Shown: positions 1 to 9,278 of the stretch, piece by piece
Numbering within the stretch: position 1 is the first letter of the stretch
Layout of the letters: the number at the start of each line of letters is the position of its first letter
From: Mycolicibacterium aurum
GTDB lineage: Bacteria; Actinomycetota; Actinomycetes; Mycobacteriales; Mycobacteriaceae
Reading direction: 5' to 3'
Assembly: GCF_900637195.1 (NCBI RefSeq)
Contig: NZ_LR134356.1
Location: 3,534,001 to 3,598,000 of the forward strand
Length of the DNA: 64,000 bases
Made by a program: the position numbers and the translations under genes
Notes under the pieces: generated by a model
What the model saw: only the letters and a program-made list of their open reading frames with translations
What the model was told of the DNA's origin: nothing
The model's database searches: none

Positions 1-567
1 CAGTTGCGCCTCCAGATCGGGCACGCTGGTGACGGTGAGCTCGGTGAACGCCGTCAGCGGGCCGTGTAGCCGAGCGCGGACATCGTTGACGTCCAGGCCC
101 GAGAGCAATACCTTTCCGCTGGACGTCGCGTACGCCGGGCAGCTCTGCCCCACCCAGGTACGGAGCGTGATCTCCGACGGGCCGATGGCTTCGACGATGT
201 TGACGATGCGGTCCTGGTCCAGGACAGCAAGATTGGCGGTCTCGCCGACGTCGGCGCTGAGAATGTCGCAGGCGTCCTGGCCCAGTGTGACCAGGCTGGT
301 CCGCCCTCCCGCGACGTGGGCCAGGCGCGGGATCGCGAAACCGAGCCGGTACTTGCCGCGTTCGGAGATCTGCTCGACGAACCCGCGGGTCTCCAGCACC
401 GCGATCAGCCGTGACACCGTCGACTTGTGCACGCCCAGCTCAGCGGCGATCTCGGTGACCCCGGCCTGACCGAGACCCGCGACGATTTCGAGGACCTGCA
501 GCGCCCGGTCCACGGATTGCACGGCGGCGGGTGGATCGCCGGGTACAGAGTCGTCGCGGGTGGCCAT
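1..567 (-). CDS. IclR-family transcriptional regulator (C-terminus beyond the window)
   Basis: Partial gene: it starts at the ATG at 567 and stays open for 189 codons to the left edge. Residues about 15-75 form an IclR-type winged helix-turn-helix (VQSVDRALQVLEIVAGLG, then ELGVHKSTVSRLIAVLETRG). The start of the effector-binding domain follows (LGQDACDILSADVGETANLA). IclR proteins are dimers that bind short palindromes and respond to small catabolic metabolites. It is the last gene of the minus-strand betaine operon, 12 bases after the nucleotidyltransferase-like gene. It is therefore the natural candidate to bind the tandem palindromes at 11775-11810 upstream of the operon. The family call is firm. 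The target and ligand are inferred. Confidence 0.88.
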   Translation of the reverse strand, partial: MATRDDSVPGDPPAAVQSVDRALQVLEIVAGLGQAGVTEIAAELGVHKSTVSRLIAVLETRGFVEQISERGKYRLGFAIPRLAHVAGGRTSLVTLGQDACDILSADVGETANLAVLDQDRIVNIVEAIGPSEITLRTWVGQSCPAYATSSGKVLLSGLDVNDVRARLHGPLTAFTELTVTSVPDLEAQL

Positions 568-579
568 TGCCCAGCCACC

Positions 580-2427
580 CTATACGCCGGTGAACCCGAG
601 GTTGCCGACTCGTCGCCGTACCGCGGCGATCTCGCGCAGCCCGTCGCCGAGCAGGCTGCGGTTCAGCGGCGACAGCTCCGACATCGTGACGATGTCGCCG
701 GGGGTATGGCCCGCGGCGATCTGCTCGACCTGGTGGGCCATCCGGAGTCGCTGCAGCATCGCGAACACGTCACACAGTGTCCGCGCGTCGGTCTCGCTGA
801 CGGCGCCGGCCTGCGCCGCGGCCGCCAGTCGGGCCGGGGTGGTGGCCGAGGTGACCCCCGCGGTCAGCCCGCCCCATCGGGCGAGGTTGACGATCGGCGT
901 GACGGCGTGGTTCTTCAGATCGAATGTGCCACCGCGGCGCGACACCACGTCACGCAGCGAGCGGGTCCGCACCTTCCCCGACAGCGCGTCGAGCAGTTGC
1001 AGGCGCAACGCATTGGGATGCTCGCGGCGGATGCGTTGGTAGGCGGCGGGCACGGTGTGCAGCGCGGGATCTCCCCACACCACTCTGGCGTCGATCAGCA
1101 GAGACGAGAACATCAAGCCGCGGTCGCGCAGCGGATCTTCCAACCACCCGCGCGCCGCGTGCCGCCACTCCGATTGCGACCGGGAGAACCGCGGCTTGGC
1201 CGCGATCGCGCCATTGCGGTCGGACGGTAATCCGCATGCGTCGAGCAGGTCGTGCACCTCGGTGGCCACCGCTCGCAGCCGCGGAGCGTGGTCGGCGATG
1301 TCGTCGCGCCAGGACAGCGCGCTGTCGACGTCGGAGGACGGCATGGCTTCGCGGCGCGCGACACTGCCGAGGGTCAGCCACGCGAATCCGTCGGCAGTGG
1401 CGCTGTCGTGTTGCGCCAGCACGAGTTCCAGTGCGCGACGAACCAGGCTGTCGATGACGACCGACAGGATGGCGCTGGTTGCACTGGCTTTGGTGCCGTT
1501 GCGGTACAGGTCGACGGCGGTTCCGGTGACGCGCTGACCCACCTGCTGCAGCTGGGCTGCGTCGGCGGCCTGCGCAATGGAGCGACGCAGCATGAAGCTC
1601 TGCCGCGCCGACGCGGCGAGCAGGTCGGCGTCTTCGAGAACACCGAGGACCTCGCCCCGCGTTGTCAGCACCGGCATATGCCGCAGACCGCATTCCAGCA
1701 TCTCCATCAGCACGCTGTCGGCGGTCAGGTCGGCGGTGACGGTGCGGGCGGGAGCACTCATCACCCGCTCGATCGCCACGTCGACCGGCAATCCGGCCGC
1801 CACCACCCGGGTGCGCAGGTCACGGTCGGTGAAGATGCCGAGGCCGCCATCGCGCTGCCGGATCAGCGCGTAGGACACGTGATGCTCGGTCATCTGCACC
1901 ACGACGTCGCGCACCGACTCCGCGGGGTGGACCACCAGTACGTCCCCGCGCACGAGTTCGGCAACGGGTCTGCTGTCGGTGGCGGGCGCGATCGTGGGCC
2001 GATCCGCGGCGCGGCTCCACCCGGATGAGGCCAGGAACGCCAGGCCTGCCGGTTTGGCGAACTGCGCGCGCACCAGAGCGCCGGGAAGCCGGAGCAGCGT
2101 GCTCGGCACGCTGGTCCGGGCCTCGAAGTCCATTCCCGCACCGGTCAGCAGCGGCATGTACCCGAAGATGCCGCCGGGGACGACGACGTCGATCACCGAA
2201 CCGTCTGCGCTGGAGCGCAGCGTCACGAAACCCGTGCACACCATCCAGATCTCGTCGGGGACCCGTGCCGAGTAGTCGGCGACGACGACGCCGGCGGCGA
2301 ACTGTTCGATCGACGCGCCCGCGGCCAGCTCGGCGAGTTCGGCATCGGTCGAGCCCTGAAAAGGCGTGTGCCGGGCCAGGAACGTCGGCAGATCGGACAG
2401 GTCAGGTCGCGCGGATGAGGTCGGCAC
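580..2427 (-). CDS. cNMP-binding/CBS-pair/DUF294 nucleotidyltransferase-like protein
   Basis: A 615-residue signalling-type protein. In order I see a cyclic-nucleotide-binding-like domain (about 15-135), two CBS domains (about 150-275, with MTEHHVSYALIRQRDGGLGI and HMPVLTTRGEVLGVL), a GlnD-like nucleotidyltransferase domain (DUF294) with the motif GSVARREAMPSSDVDSALSW at about 350, and a helical DUF294_C region. The NTase motif keeps the G-S and D-x-D residues needed for metal and nucleotide binding. Family members have been proposed to modify or sense nucleotides, but the substrate is unknown. The GTG start at 2427 lies inside the end of the GMC oxidoreductase gene (26-base overlap), so translation is probably coupled. 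Its place in the betaine operon, just before iclR, suggests a regulatory role, perhaps energy or nucleotide sensing. Confidence 0.8.
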   Translation of the reverse strand: MPTSSARPDLSDLPTFLARHTPFQGSTDAELAELAAGASIEQFAAGVVVADYSARVPDEIWMVCTGFVTLRSSADGSVIDVVVPGGIFGYMPLLTGAGMDFEARTSVPSTLLRLPGALVRAQFAKPAGLAFLASSGWSRAADRPTIAPATDSRPVAELVRGDVLVVHPAESVRDVVVQMTEHHVSYALIRQRDGGLGIFTDRDLRTRVVAAGLPVDVAIERVMSAPARTVTADLTADSVLMEMLECGLRHMPVLTTRGEVLGVLEDADLLAASARQSFMLRRSIAQAADAAQLQQVGQRVTGTAVDLYRNGTKASATSAILSVVIDSLVRRALELVLAQHDSATADGFAWLTLGSVARREAMPSSDVDSALSWRDDIADHAPRLRAVATEVHDLLDACGLPSDRNGAIAAKPRFSRSQSEWRHAARGWLEDPLRDRGLMFSSLLIDARVVWGDPALHTVPAAYQRIRREHPNALRLQLLDALSGKVRTRSLRDVVSRRGGTFDLKNHAVTPIVNLARWGGLTAGVTSATTPARLAAAAQAGAVSETDARTLCDVFAMLQRLRMAHQVEQIAAGHTPGDIVTMSELSPLNRSLLGDGLREIAAVRRRVGNLGFTGV

Positions 2428-3937
2428 ACTTCTCCGCCATCGTCATCACGGTGATGTTCGGGTTGACCGCGGGCAGTTTGGGCATGGCCGAGGCGTCCAC
2501 CACCCGCAGCCCCGTCACGCCCTTGACCCGCAGTTGCGGATCCAGCACCGCCATCGGATCCGACGCCGCACCCATCCGGGCCGTGGCCGCCGGGTGGTAG
2601 ACGGTGTTGTGGCAGCGGTGGATGTAGTCGAGCAGCTCCTCGTCGGTGGTCGCGTCGGGCCCTGGCGCCAGTTCCCGGGCCACCCAGGCGGCCAGCGGCG
2701 GCTTCGCGGCGATCTCCCGCGCGAGCTTGACGCCGGCGAGCATGATGCGGTCGTCGTAGCCGTCGGGATCGGTGAAGTAGCGCGGATCAACCCTGGCCCG
2801 GTCCCGGAAATCCCGGGACCGCAGCCGCACCGTGCCGCGGGAATGGCCCTGAGTCACGTTGGGCGTCAGGCAGAATCCGTTGTCTGTGGTCGGATATCCG
2901 TGGCGCAGTGTGTTCATGTCGAACGGGACGCTGCCGTAGTGCATCATCAGGTCCGGCTGGGCCACACCGTCATCGATGGTGGCGAACAGGCCGATCTCCC
3001 ACCACTGCGTCGACGTCGTCACCATCGGCTTCGAGGCTTCCCAGAACACCAGTCCCTCGACGTGGTCGTCGAGGTTGGCGCCCACGCCGGGTGAGTCGAC
3101 GCGCACGTCGATGCCGATCTCACGCAGGTGTGCGGTTGGCCCGATTCCGGAGAGCATCAACAACTTCGGTGTGTCGATTGCTCCTGCCGTGACGATCACC
3201 TCACGGCGCGCGTGCACGGTGTCGTAGCCGGTCAGATCGGGCCGCTGATAGCGAACGCCGGTGGCGCGCAAGGCGTCGTCGAACAGGATCTCCGAGATCC
3301 ACGAGTCGGTGCGGACCTCGAGGTTCTTGCGGGTGCCGAGGATCGGATGCAGGAAGGCCTTCGACGTCGAATTCCGGATTCCGTCTTCGCCGCCGTTGAT
3401 CTGGAACCAGCCCGCCCCGTTGCGCACCGTCTCGCCCCTGTTGAACGCCACCGTCGGCAGCCCGGCAAGCGCTGCCGCTTCGAGAACGGCGGCACCGCAG
3501 GGATCCCGGGGTGGCACGTCACGCAGCCGCACGGTCTCGGTCAGTCGGGTGACCAGCGGGAGCACCTCGTCCGCGCTCCATCCGGTGGCACCCATCTGCA
3601 CCCAGTCGTCGAGTGTCTCGGCGGGCGGGTGGAACGCGATGCACGAATTGTGCGACGAGCAGCCGCCGAGCACCTTCGCCCTGGCGTGGCGCATGAACGA
3701 GTTGCCACGCTCCTGTGGTTCCACCGGGTAATCCCAGTCGTACCCGGAGTCGAGAAGGTGCATCCACTCCGACAGCACCAGGATCGCGTCGTCGCCGACG
3801 TCGCTCGGGCCCGCCTCGATGAGGCAGACCGTGACGTCGGGATCCTCGGACAGCCGCGCGGCCAGCACACATCCCGCCGTGCCACCGCCGGCGACGACAT
3901 AGTCGAACTCGGCGGCGGGGGTGTCCACGTCAGCCAT
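2402..3937 (-). CDS. GMC-family FAD oxidoreductase, probable choline dehydrogenase
   Basis: A 511-residue glucose-methanol-choline oxidoreductase. The N-terminus carries the FAD-binding dinucleotide fold (DYVVAGGGTAGCVLAARLSE). The C-terminus has the family's HPAATARMG stretch and the NPNITVMTMAEKCADLI ending, with conserved catalytic-region histidine and asparagine. It most likely oxidises choline to betaine aldehyde, using FAD and passing electrons to the respiratory chain. I chose the ATG at 3937, because it overlaps the permease stop by 8 bases and gives the usual short lead before the FAD motif. An upstream start at 3970 would add eleven Arg/Pro-rich residues. It sits with an aldehyde dehydrogenase and betaine-demethylating enzymes, which supports choline over other alcohols. 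Mycobacterial GMC proteins vary in substrate, so this part is inferred. Confidence 0.82.
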   Translation of the reverse strand: MADVDTPAAEFDYVVAGGGTAGCVLAARLSEDPDVTVCLIEAGPSDVGDDAILVLSEWMHLLDSGYDWDYPVEPQERGNSFMRHARAKVLGGCSSHNSCIAFHPPAETLDDWVQMGATGWSADEVLPLVTRLTETVRLRDVPPRDPCGAAVLEAAALAGLPTVAFNRGETVRNGAGWFQINGGEDGIRNSTSKAFLHPILGTRKNLEVRTDSWISEILFDDALRATGVRYQRPDLTGYDTVHARREVIVTAGAIDTPKLLMLSGIGPTAHLREIGIDVRVDSPGVGANLDDHVEGLVFWEASKPMVTTSTQWWEIGLFATIDDGVAQPDLMMHYGSVPFDMNTLRHGYPTTDNGFCLTPNVTQGHSRGTVRLRSRDFRDRARVDPRYFTDPDGYDDRIMLAGVKLAREIAAKPPLAAWVARELAPGPDATTDEELLDYIHRCHNTVYHPAATARMGAASDPMAVLDPQLRVKGVTGLRVVDASAMPKLPAVNPNITVMTMAEKCADLIRAT

Positions 3938-5465
3938 CCGTCTTGGCCTCCGCGACGGTCTCGGCGGCATGCGACTTCAGCGTGCCGATGTGGTTGCGGC
4001 CCTTGAGGAAATACCACAGCAATCCCGAACCCAGGATCACGCCGATGTACACGAACGCCCCCCAGGTGTTGTACCAGGGTTCGCCGTATACCGCGGCACG
4101 CGGCCAGGCCAGGTTGAGCGCCATGCCGACGCCCCACACCACCGCGACGATGTTGACCGGCAGACCCCACCTGCCCATCGTGAAGTAGCCGCCCTCCTTG
4201 AGATCCTTTGGTGGCCACTGCCCCTGGAGCCGCTTCTTGAGCAGCGGCCCCGTCACCATCAGATAGGCGAGGTAGATCATGATGATGGCGATCGACGTCA
4301 GCACCGTGAAGATCTGGACGTTGGCGATGTTGACGACCAGGATGATCACCGCGATCACGCCGATGGTGACCGCAGGCACGATCGGCGTCTGTGTCTTCGG
4401 GTTCACCGTCGCCAGCCTCTCACCGAACGGAAGCGCGTTGTCGCGAGCCATCGCGAACGTGAGCCGGATGGCCGCGGTGTGCACGGCCAGAGTGCAGACC
4501 GTGACGGCGATGACGATGCAGATCAGGAAGACCGTACCGAGCGGACCGCCCATGACCTGTTCCACGATGTATTGCAGACCGCCGGTGCTCTCGCCGAGTG
4601 CCGGATCCTCAAGATCGGGCGCGGCCATGACCGCGAACACGAGGATGCCGCCGCCGATCACGAAGGACGCCAGGATGGCCCGGGCGATCGCCTTGGGGGC
4701 CGTGCGCCGCGGCTCGACCGTCTCTTCGCCGAGCGAGCTGGCGGTGTCGAACCCGTACATCACGTAGCCCGACGCCAACGACGCGATCAGGAAGGCTCCC
4801 AGGAAGCCCATGCTCTCCCCCTGGCCGTAACCGTTGGTGGAGAAGAAGATGTCCGGACCCCGCTCGATGTTCGCCGCGAGCAGCACGACGATCAGGACCG
4901 CCGCGATCAGCTCGATGAACACGCCGGCGCTGTTGATCCTCGACATCAGCTTCACACCGAGCGCATTGACCAGCGTGGTGAACGCGATCAGAACGGTCCC
5001 GAGCAGAACCGCGTTGGCGGCGTAGTCGTACTCGCCTGTCCCGTCGCCGATGATCTGGAATCCGCTCCACACCCGGGGCAGGTTCAACTGATAGGCCAGC
5101 GCCACCGCCGAGATCGTCACGATGGATGCGGTGAGCATCAACCAGCCCGACATCCAGCCGACCAGCCGGCTGGCGAGCTTCTTGCTCCAGTTGTAGACCG
5201 ACCCCGCGACAGGGTATTTGGCGGCGAGCTCCATGAAGCACAGCGCCACTGCCATCTGCCCGACAAACACCAGCGGCCATGACCACAGGTACGCCGGCCC
5301 GGCGGTGCCGAATCCGAAATAGAAGAGCTGGAAGGTGCCGGTCAGGATCGAGATGTAGCTCACGCCCGCGGCGAAACTGGCGAACTTCCCGATACTGCGG
5401 TCCAACGATTCCTTGTACCCGAAATCCTCCATGCCGCTGTCGGCATGCGGTTCTCTGATCACCAT
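3930..5465 (-). CDS. APC-superfamily amino acid/choline-type permease
   Basis: A 511-residue inner-membrane transporter with about twelve hydrophobic segments and a cytoplasmic C-tail. The N-terminal region (SIGKFASFAAGVSYISILTG) and the GFDTASSLGEETVEPRR motif after the sixth or seventh helix are typical of the amino acid/polyamine/organocation superfamily, in the branch that includes GABA and choline permeases. It lies between the aldehyde dehydrogenase (8-base gap) and the choline-dehydrogenase-like gene (8-base overlap). It is therefore the likely uptake system for the substrate of the pathway, choline, betaine or a related quaternary amine. The substrate is inferred from context only. 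Confidence 0.85.
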   Translation of the reverse strand: MVIREPHADSGMEDFGYKESLDRSIGKFASFAAGVSYISILTGTFQLFYFGFGTAGPAYLWSWPLVFVGQMAVALCFMELAAKYPVAGSVYNWSKKLASRLVGWMSGWLMLTASIVTISAVALAYQLNLPRVWSGFQIIGDGTGEYDYAANAVLLGTVLIAFTTLVNALGVKLMSRINSAGVFIELIAAVLIVVLLAANIERGPDIFFSTNGYGQGESMGFLGAFLIASLASGYVMYGFDTASSLGEETVEPRRTAPKAIARAILASFVIGGGILVFAVMAAPDLEDPALGESTGGLQYIVEQVMGGPLGTVFLICIVIAVTVCTLAVHTAAIRLTFAMARDNALPFGERLATVNPKTQTPIVPAVTIGVIAVIILVVNIANVQIFTVLTSIAIIMIYLAYLMVTGPLLKKRLQGQWPPKDLKEGGYFTMGRWGLPVNIVAVVWGVGMALNLAWPRAAVYGEPWYNTWGAFVYIGVILGSGLLWYFLKGRNHIGTLKSHAAETVAEAKTDG

Positions 5466-5473
5466 GTACTGTC

Positions 5474-6976
5474 CTATCCCTTGAACCAGCCCGCGGCGGT
5501 GGGAGCAGTGTTATGCCAGATATGTTTGAGCTCTTGGTATTCCGCGAGTCCCGAGGGACCAAGTTCGCGGCCGTTACCCGACTTCCCGAATCCGCCCCAC
5601 TCCGCCGATGCGGTGTAGTAGCCGAAGTCGTTGAGCCACACCGTGCCGTGCCGCAGTGCCCGCACCACACGTTCGCCTCGCGCCGCGTCCGATGTCCGGA
5701 CGCCGGCAGCCAGACCGTATTCTGTGTCGTTGCCGAGGGCGATCGCCTCGGCTTCGGTGGTGAATCGCTCGACCGTCAGGATCGGACCGAAGGTCTCTTC
5801 CGTGACGATCTTCATCGACCGGTCACACCGGTCGAAAATCGTGGGTAGGTAGAAATATCCGTCGGCCAGTGCCGGGTCGTCGGGTCTGGCGCCGCCGGTG
5901 ACCAGCTGCGCCCCCTCCGAAATGCCCAGCTGGACATAGTTTTCCACCTTGTCTCGGTGTTGCTCGGACACCAGGGGCCCGGTCTCGCTGGCCGGGTCGA
6001 ACCCGTCGCCCATACTGATCGTCGCCGCGCGGGCGGCGAGTGCGGCGACGAAATCGTCGGCGATGGACTCCTCGACGATCAGCCGGGTGCCGGCCGAACA
6101 GACCTGGCCGGAGTGCAGGAACACCCCGGTCAGGACGTGGTCGACGGCTGCGTCCCACCCCGAATCCTGGTCACCCGGTGCACCGATGTCGGCGAAGACG
6201 AGGTGCGGGTTCTTGCCACCGAGCTCCAGCGCCACCTTGGTGACATGCTCGGCGGCGGTGCGGGCGATCACCCGTCCGGTGGCCAGACCGCCGGTGAACG
6301 AGATGAAGTCGACATCCGGGTTGTCCGTAAGCGCGGAACCCAGGGTCGCGCCACTGCCCTGGATCAGGTTGACCACGCCCGGTGGCACTCCCGCCTCGGC
6401 GAGCAGCCGGACGAAGGCGATGGTGGACAGCGGGGTGACCTCGCTGGGTTTGGCGACCATCGTGCATCCCGCGGCCAGCGCGGGGGCCACCTTCCACGAC
6501 ATCTGCAGCAGGGGGTAGTTCCACGGCGCGATCAGCACGCACACCCCGATCGGTTCCCGCACCACCCGGCTGATCACCGTGGGGTCCCCGACGTCGACCA
6601 CGCGGTCGGCCTCCACCCCGATCAGTTTCGCGTAATAGCGGAAAACCGAAGTCACGTCGTCGATGTCGATCAGGCTTTCGGCCAGTGTCTTGCCGGTGTC
6701 CCGTGTTTCCAGCGAGGCCAGATCGTCTTTGTCGCGTTGCAGCAGGTCGGCGATGCGATCCAGCACAGCCGCGCGGTCTGTGACCGGGGTGGCGCGCCAT
6801 GTCCCGTCGTCGAAGGCCGCCCTGGCTGCCGCGACGGCGGCACGCGCGTCCTCGGGCGTGGCCTCGTCGACGACGCCGGCGATACTGCCGTGAGCAGGAT
6901 TGACGATGTCGCGGGTGCCTCCGTCTGAGGCGTGACGCCACGTTCCGCCGATGTAGAGATCGGGTTCGCCGTCCAT
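5474..6976 (-). CDS. NAD(P)+-dependent aldehyde dehydrogenase, probable betaine aldehyde dehydrogenase
   Basis: A 500-residue class of the aldehyde dehydrogenase superfamily at the usual length. Catalytic residues are in place: Asn153 (PWNYPL), Glu251 (ELGGKN) and the nucleophile Cys293 (GQVCSAGTR). The cofactor loop SFTGGLATG is at about 226-234. It would oxidise betaine aldehyde to glycine betaine, following the GMC oxidoreductase of the same operon. Its stop is 8 bases from the permease start, and it follows the Rieske gene by 25 bases. Many aldehyde dehydrogenases are promiscuous, so the substrate rests on the neighbours. Confidence 0.88.
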   Translation of the reverse strand: MDGEPDLYIGGTWRHASDGGTRDIVNPAHGSIAGVVDEATPEDARAAVAAARAAFDDGTWRATPVTDRAAVLDRIADLLQRDKDDLASLETRDTGKTLAESLIDIDDVTSVFRYYAKLIGVEADRVVDVGDPTVISRVVREPIGVCVLIAPWNYPLLQMSWKVAPALAAGCTMVAKPSEVTPLSTIAFVRLLAEAGVPPGVVNLIQGSGATLGSALTDNPDVDFISFTGGLATGRVIARTAAEHVTKVALELGGKNPHLVFADIGAPGDQDSGWDAAVDHVLTGVFLHSGQVCSAGTRLIVEESIADDFVAALAARAATISMGDGFDPASETGPLVSEQHRDKVENYVQLGISEGAQLVTGGARPDDPALADGYFYLPTIFDRCDRSMKIVTEETFGPILTVERFTTEAEAIALGNDTEYGLAAGVRTSDAARGERVVRALRHGTVWLNDFGYYTASAEWGGFGKSGNGRELGPSGLAEYQELKHIWHNTAPTAAGWFKG

Positions 6977-7001
6977 GGCCTCTGCGCCCCTCTCGTCTCG
7001 C

Positions 7002-8135
7002 CTACACCGCTACCGCCAGCCGGGACACTACCCAGTCATGGAAGTCCGCGATGTGGTGTTCGGCGGGAACGAGGACTCCGCCGCTGCGGTACGCGCGCGA
7101 CGACATCGCGGGCTGAGTGCGTTCACAGGCCTCGAAATCCTGCATGTTGACCCGATGGAACAGCTCCACGGAGCGGGACACGTCACTGGAGGCGCCGAGC
7201 ACCTCACCGGTGTAGAGCCAATCGCACTCGACCACTGTGCGATCCGCCGCCAGCGGATACATACGGTGGAAGATCACGTGATCAGGCACCAGATTGACGA
7301 ACACCGTCGGTTTCACCGTGATCGCGTAGTAGCGCCGGTCCTGCTCGTGTGTGATTCCCGGTAACCGGTCGAACCCGGCGCTGCCGTCGACTGTGAATCC
7401 GGCGACCTCGGACCCGAATTCTGCGCCGCGGCCGATGTTGGCCTGGGCTGCCACCCCGCGCGCGAACTCCGGCACCACATCCACCAGTTCGGGATGGATG
7501 GAGCTGCAGTGGTAGCACTCCATGAAGTTCTCGACGATCAGCTTCCAGTTCGCCGCGACGTCGTAGACCACCCGGTGACCGACGTCCAGGCCGCCGATGC
7601 CGTACCGGTTGATGGTGTCGGCGTCACCGAGCGTCCTGGTGGCCTCGGCGATCACGTCCTCGAACGGGGGCGGGGTGTCGGACAGGCACACCCAGGCGTA
7701 GCCGAGCCACTCGGTGAGCGCGACCGGCACGAGTCCGTACTGATACCGGTCGATTGCGGCGCCGGCATCGTCGGTCAGTGTCCCGATGTTGGGGGCCGCC
7801 ACCAGCTTGCCGTCCAGCGCATAGGTCCAGGAGTGGTAGGGACAGCGCAGCGTCCGCTTCACCTCACCCTCGGACTCGGTGCACAACTGGGCGCCCCGGT
7901 GCCTGCAGATGTTCAGGAACGCCCGCAGCAGTCCGTCACGCCCCCGGACCAGCAGCACGCTCTCACGCCCCACCTGCACCTTCTTGAATTTCCCGGCGAG
8001 CGCGAGGTCCGAGGAGCGCACCGCGCAGAACCATGTGTTCTCGAAGATGCGTTCCTGCTCGGCGGCGAACACCTCGGGGCTGGTGTAGTACCGGCCGCTC
8101 AGCGTCGGCAACAGGGCGGGGAGATTTCCGGTCAT
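7002..8135 (-). CDS. Rieske oxygenase alpha subunit, probable glycine betaine (quaternary amine) demethylase
   Basis: A 377-residue Rieske non-haem iron oxygenase. The [2Fe-2S] ligands are Cys77-x-His79 (CRHRG) and Cys98-x2-His101 (CPYHSW). Mononuclear iron ligands His209 and His214 lie in [16 protein letters not shown] glutamate (Glu206) occupies the bridging position that is aspartate in classical aromatic-ring dioxygenases. As I recall, this is seen in quaternary-amine oxygenases such as carnitine monooxygenase CntA. In this operon the expected reaction is oxygen-dependent removal of a methyl group from glycine betaine, giving dimethylglycine and formaldehyde. The ATG at 8135 overlaps the sarcosine oxidase stop as ATGA. 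No ferredoxin reductase partner (GbcB type) is encoded in the window, so electrons must come from elsewhere. Confidence 0.85.
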   Translation of the reverse strand: MTGNLPALLPTLSGRYYTSPEVFAAEQERIFENTWFCAVRSSDLALAGKFKKVQVGRESVLLVRGRDGLLRAFLNICRHRGAQLCTESEGEVKRTLRCPYHSWTYALDGKLVAAPNIGTLTDDAGAAIDRYQYGLVPVALTEWLGYAWVCLSDTPPPFEDVIAEATRTLGDADTINRYGIGGLDVGHRVVYDVAANWKLIVENFMECYHCSSIHPELVDVVPEFARGVAAQANIGRGAEFGSEVAGFTVDGSAGFDRLPGITHEQDRRYYAITVKPTVFVNLVPDHVIFHRMYPLAADRTVVECDWLYTGEVLGASSDVSRSVELFHRVNMQDFEACERTQPAMSSRAYRSGGVLVPAEHHIADFHDWVVSRLAVAV

Positions 8136-9274
8136 GTCGTCACCAATCGGCGAGGGTCGAACAGCGAGATCGGATGCGACGTCGCACCGGAGGTGGCCAG
8201 GTCGGCGAGGATCTCCCCCACCACGGGCACGAACTTGAAGCCGTGCCCCGAGAAGCCGCACGCCACAGTCACATTCGTACTGTCAGGATGGCGCGCGATC
8301 ACGAAGTGCTGGTCGGGGGTGTTGGAGTACATGCACGTCGCCGTGTCCAGGCAGGGACCGTCGAGGGCGGGCAGCAGTTCCGCGGTGCGCTCCCGCATCT
8401 CGAGGATCTCCTGCTCGTACACCGTGCGGTCGATCGTCTCCGGCGTGCACTCGACGCCCTTGCGGAAGAACGCGACCTTGACACCACCCCGCGGACCGTC
8501 GATGGCCGGGAACCCGTAGATCTGCATACCGTCGGAGTTCTCGTCGATGAAGATCGGATGATCCACGAACGACTCGGTGCCGCCGACGGGGTCGAGCCAG
8601 TACAGCACCTGGCGTTCGACGGTGATCGGGATCCCGAAGTCCGCAAGCAGTTGCGGCGCCCACGCACCCGGACAGATGACGGCCTGGCCCGCGGTGTAGG
8701 TGCCTGCGTTCGTGCGCACGGTGACGCCGCCGGAATTCTCCGACCATTCCAGCACCTCCTCACCGAACTGCAGTGTGGCTCCTGCTTTCTCGGCAAGGTC
8801 GAGGTGGGCCTGCACGGTCAGCTCGGGTCTGGCGAAACCCGCTTTGGCCTCGTAGAGCGCGACGTCGCCCGGCTTGGGCGTGAAGTTGGGGAAGCGCGAC
8901 CGGATTTCGTGCTCGTCGAGAAGGTCGTGCGGCAGGTCCCATTCCCGACTCGCCCGCAGGCTGCCTGCGACGGTGAGGCAGTCCGGCGGCCCGATGAACA
9001 GCCCGCCGGTCATCCGATAGACCTCGCGGCCACTGTCGGCCGCCAACCGGTCCCACAGCTCGTATGCGCGCAGCAGTAGCGGCACATACGCGGGGTCCTC
9101 GAAGTAGGACTGCCGGATGATGCGCGAGCCACCGTGGCTGGACCCCCTGTCGTGGGCGGGGGTGAACTTCTCCAGACCCAGTACGCGCTGGCCGCGCGCG
9201 GCGAGGTGGTAGGCCGCGGCGCTGCCCATGCCGCCGAGCCCGATCACGATGACATCGAAGGTCTGCGAGGTCAT
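8132..9274 (-). CDS. Monomeric sarcosine oxidase / N-methyl amino acid oxidase
   Basis: A 380-residue flavoenzyme of the monomeric sarcosine oxidase/N-methyltryptophan oxidase family. The FAD fold is [21 protein letters not shown], followed by the family motif [20 protein letters not shown]. Cys314 ([13 protein letters not shown]) matches the cysteine that carries covalent FAD. Lys266 (GGVKVAFF) matches the lysine that activates oxygen in characterised enzymes. GFSGHGFKF near the C-terminus is the flavin and substrate pocket. It should convert sarcosine to glycine, formaldehyde and hydrogen peroxide, the last step of betaine breakdown. It starts 4 bases after the dimethylglycine dehydrogenase stop. 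N-methyltryptophan is a possible alternative substrate, but the operon favours sarcosine. Confidence 0.87.
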   Translation of the reverse strand: MTSQTFDVIVIGLGGMGSAAAYHLAARGQRVLGLEKFTPAHDRGSSHGGSRIIRQSYFEDPAYVPLLLRAYELWDRLAADSGREVYRMTGGLFIGPPDCLTVAGSLRASREWDLPHDLLDEHEIRSRFPNFTPKPGDVALYEAKAGFARPELTVQAHLDLAEKAGATLQFGEEVLEWSENSGGVTVRTNAGTYTAGQAVICPGAWAPQLLADFGIPITVERQVLYWLDPVGGTESFVDHPIFIDENSDGMQIYGFPAIDGPRGGVKVAFFRKGVECTPETIDRTVYEQEILEMRERTAELLPALDGPCLDTATCMYSNTPDQHFVIARHPDSTNVTVACGFSGHGFKFVPVVGEILADLATSGATSHPISLFDPRRLVTT

Positions 9275-9278
9275 TTCG

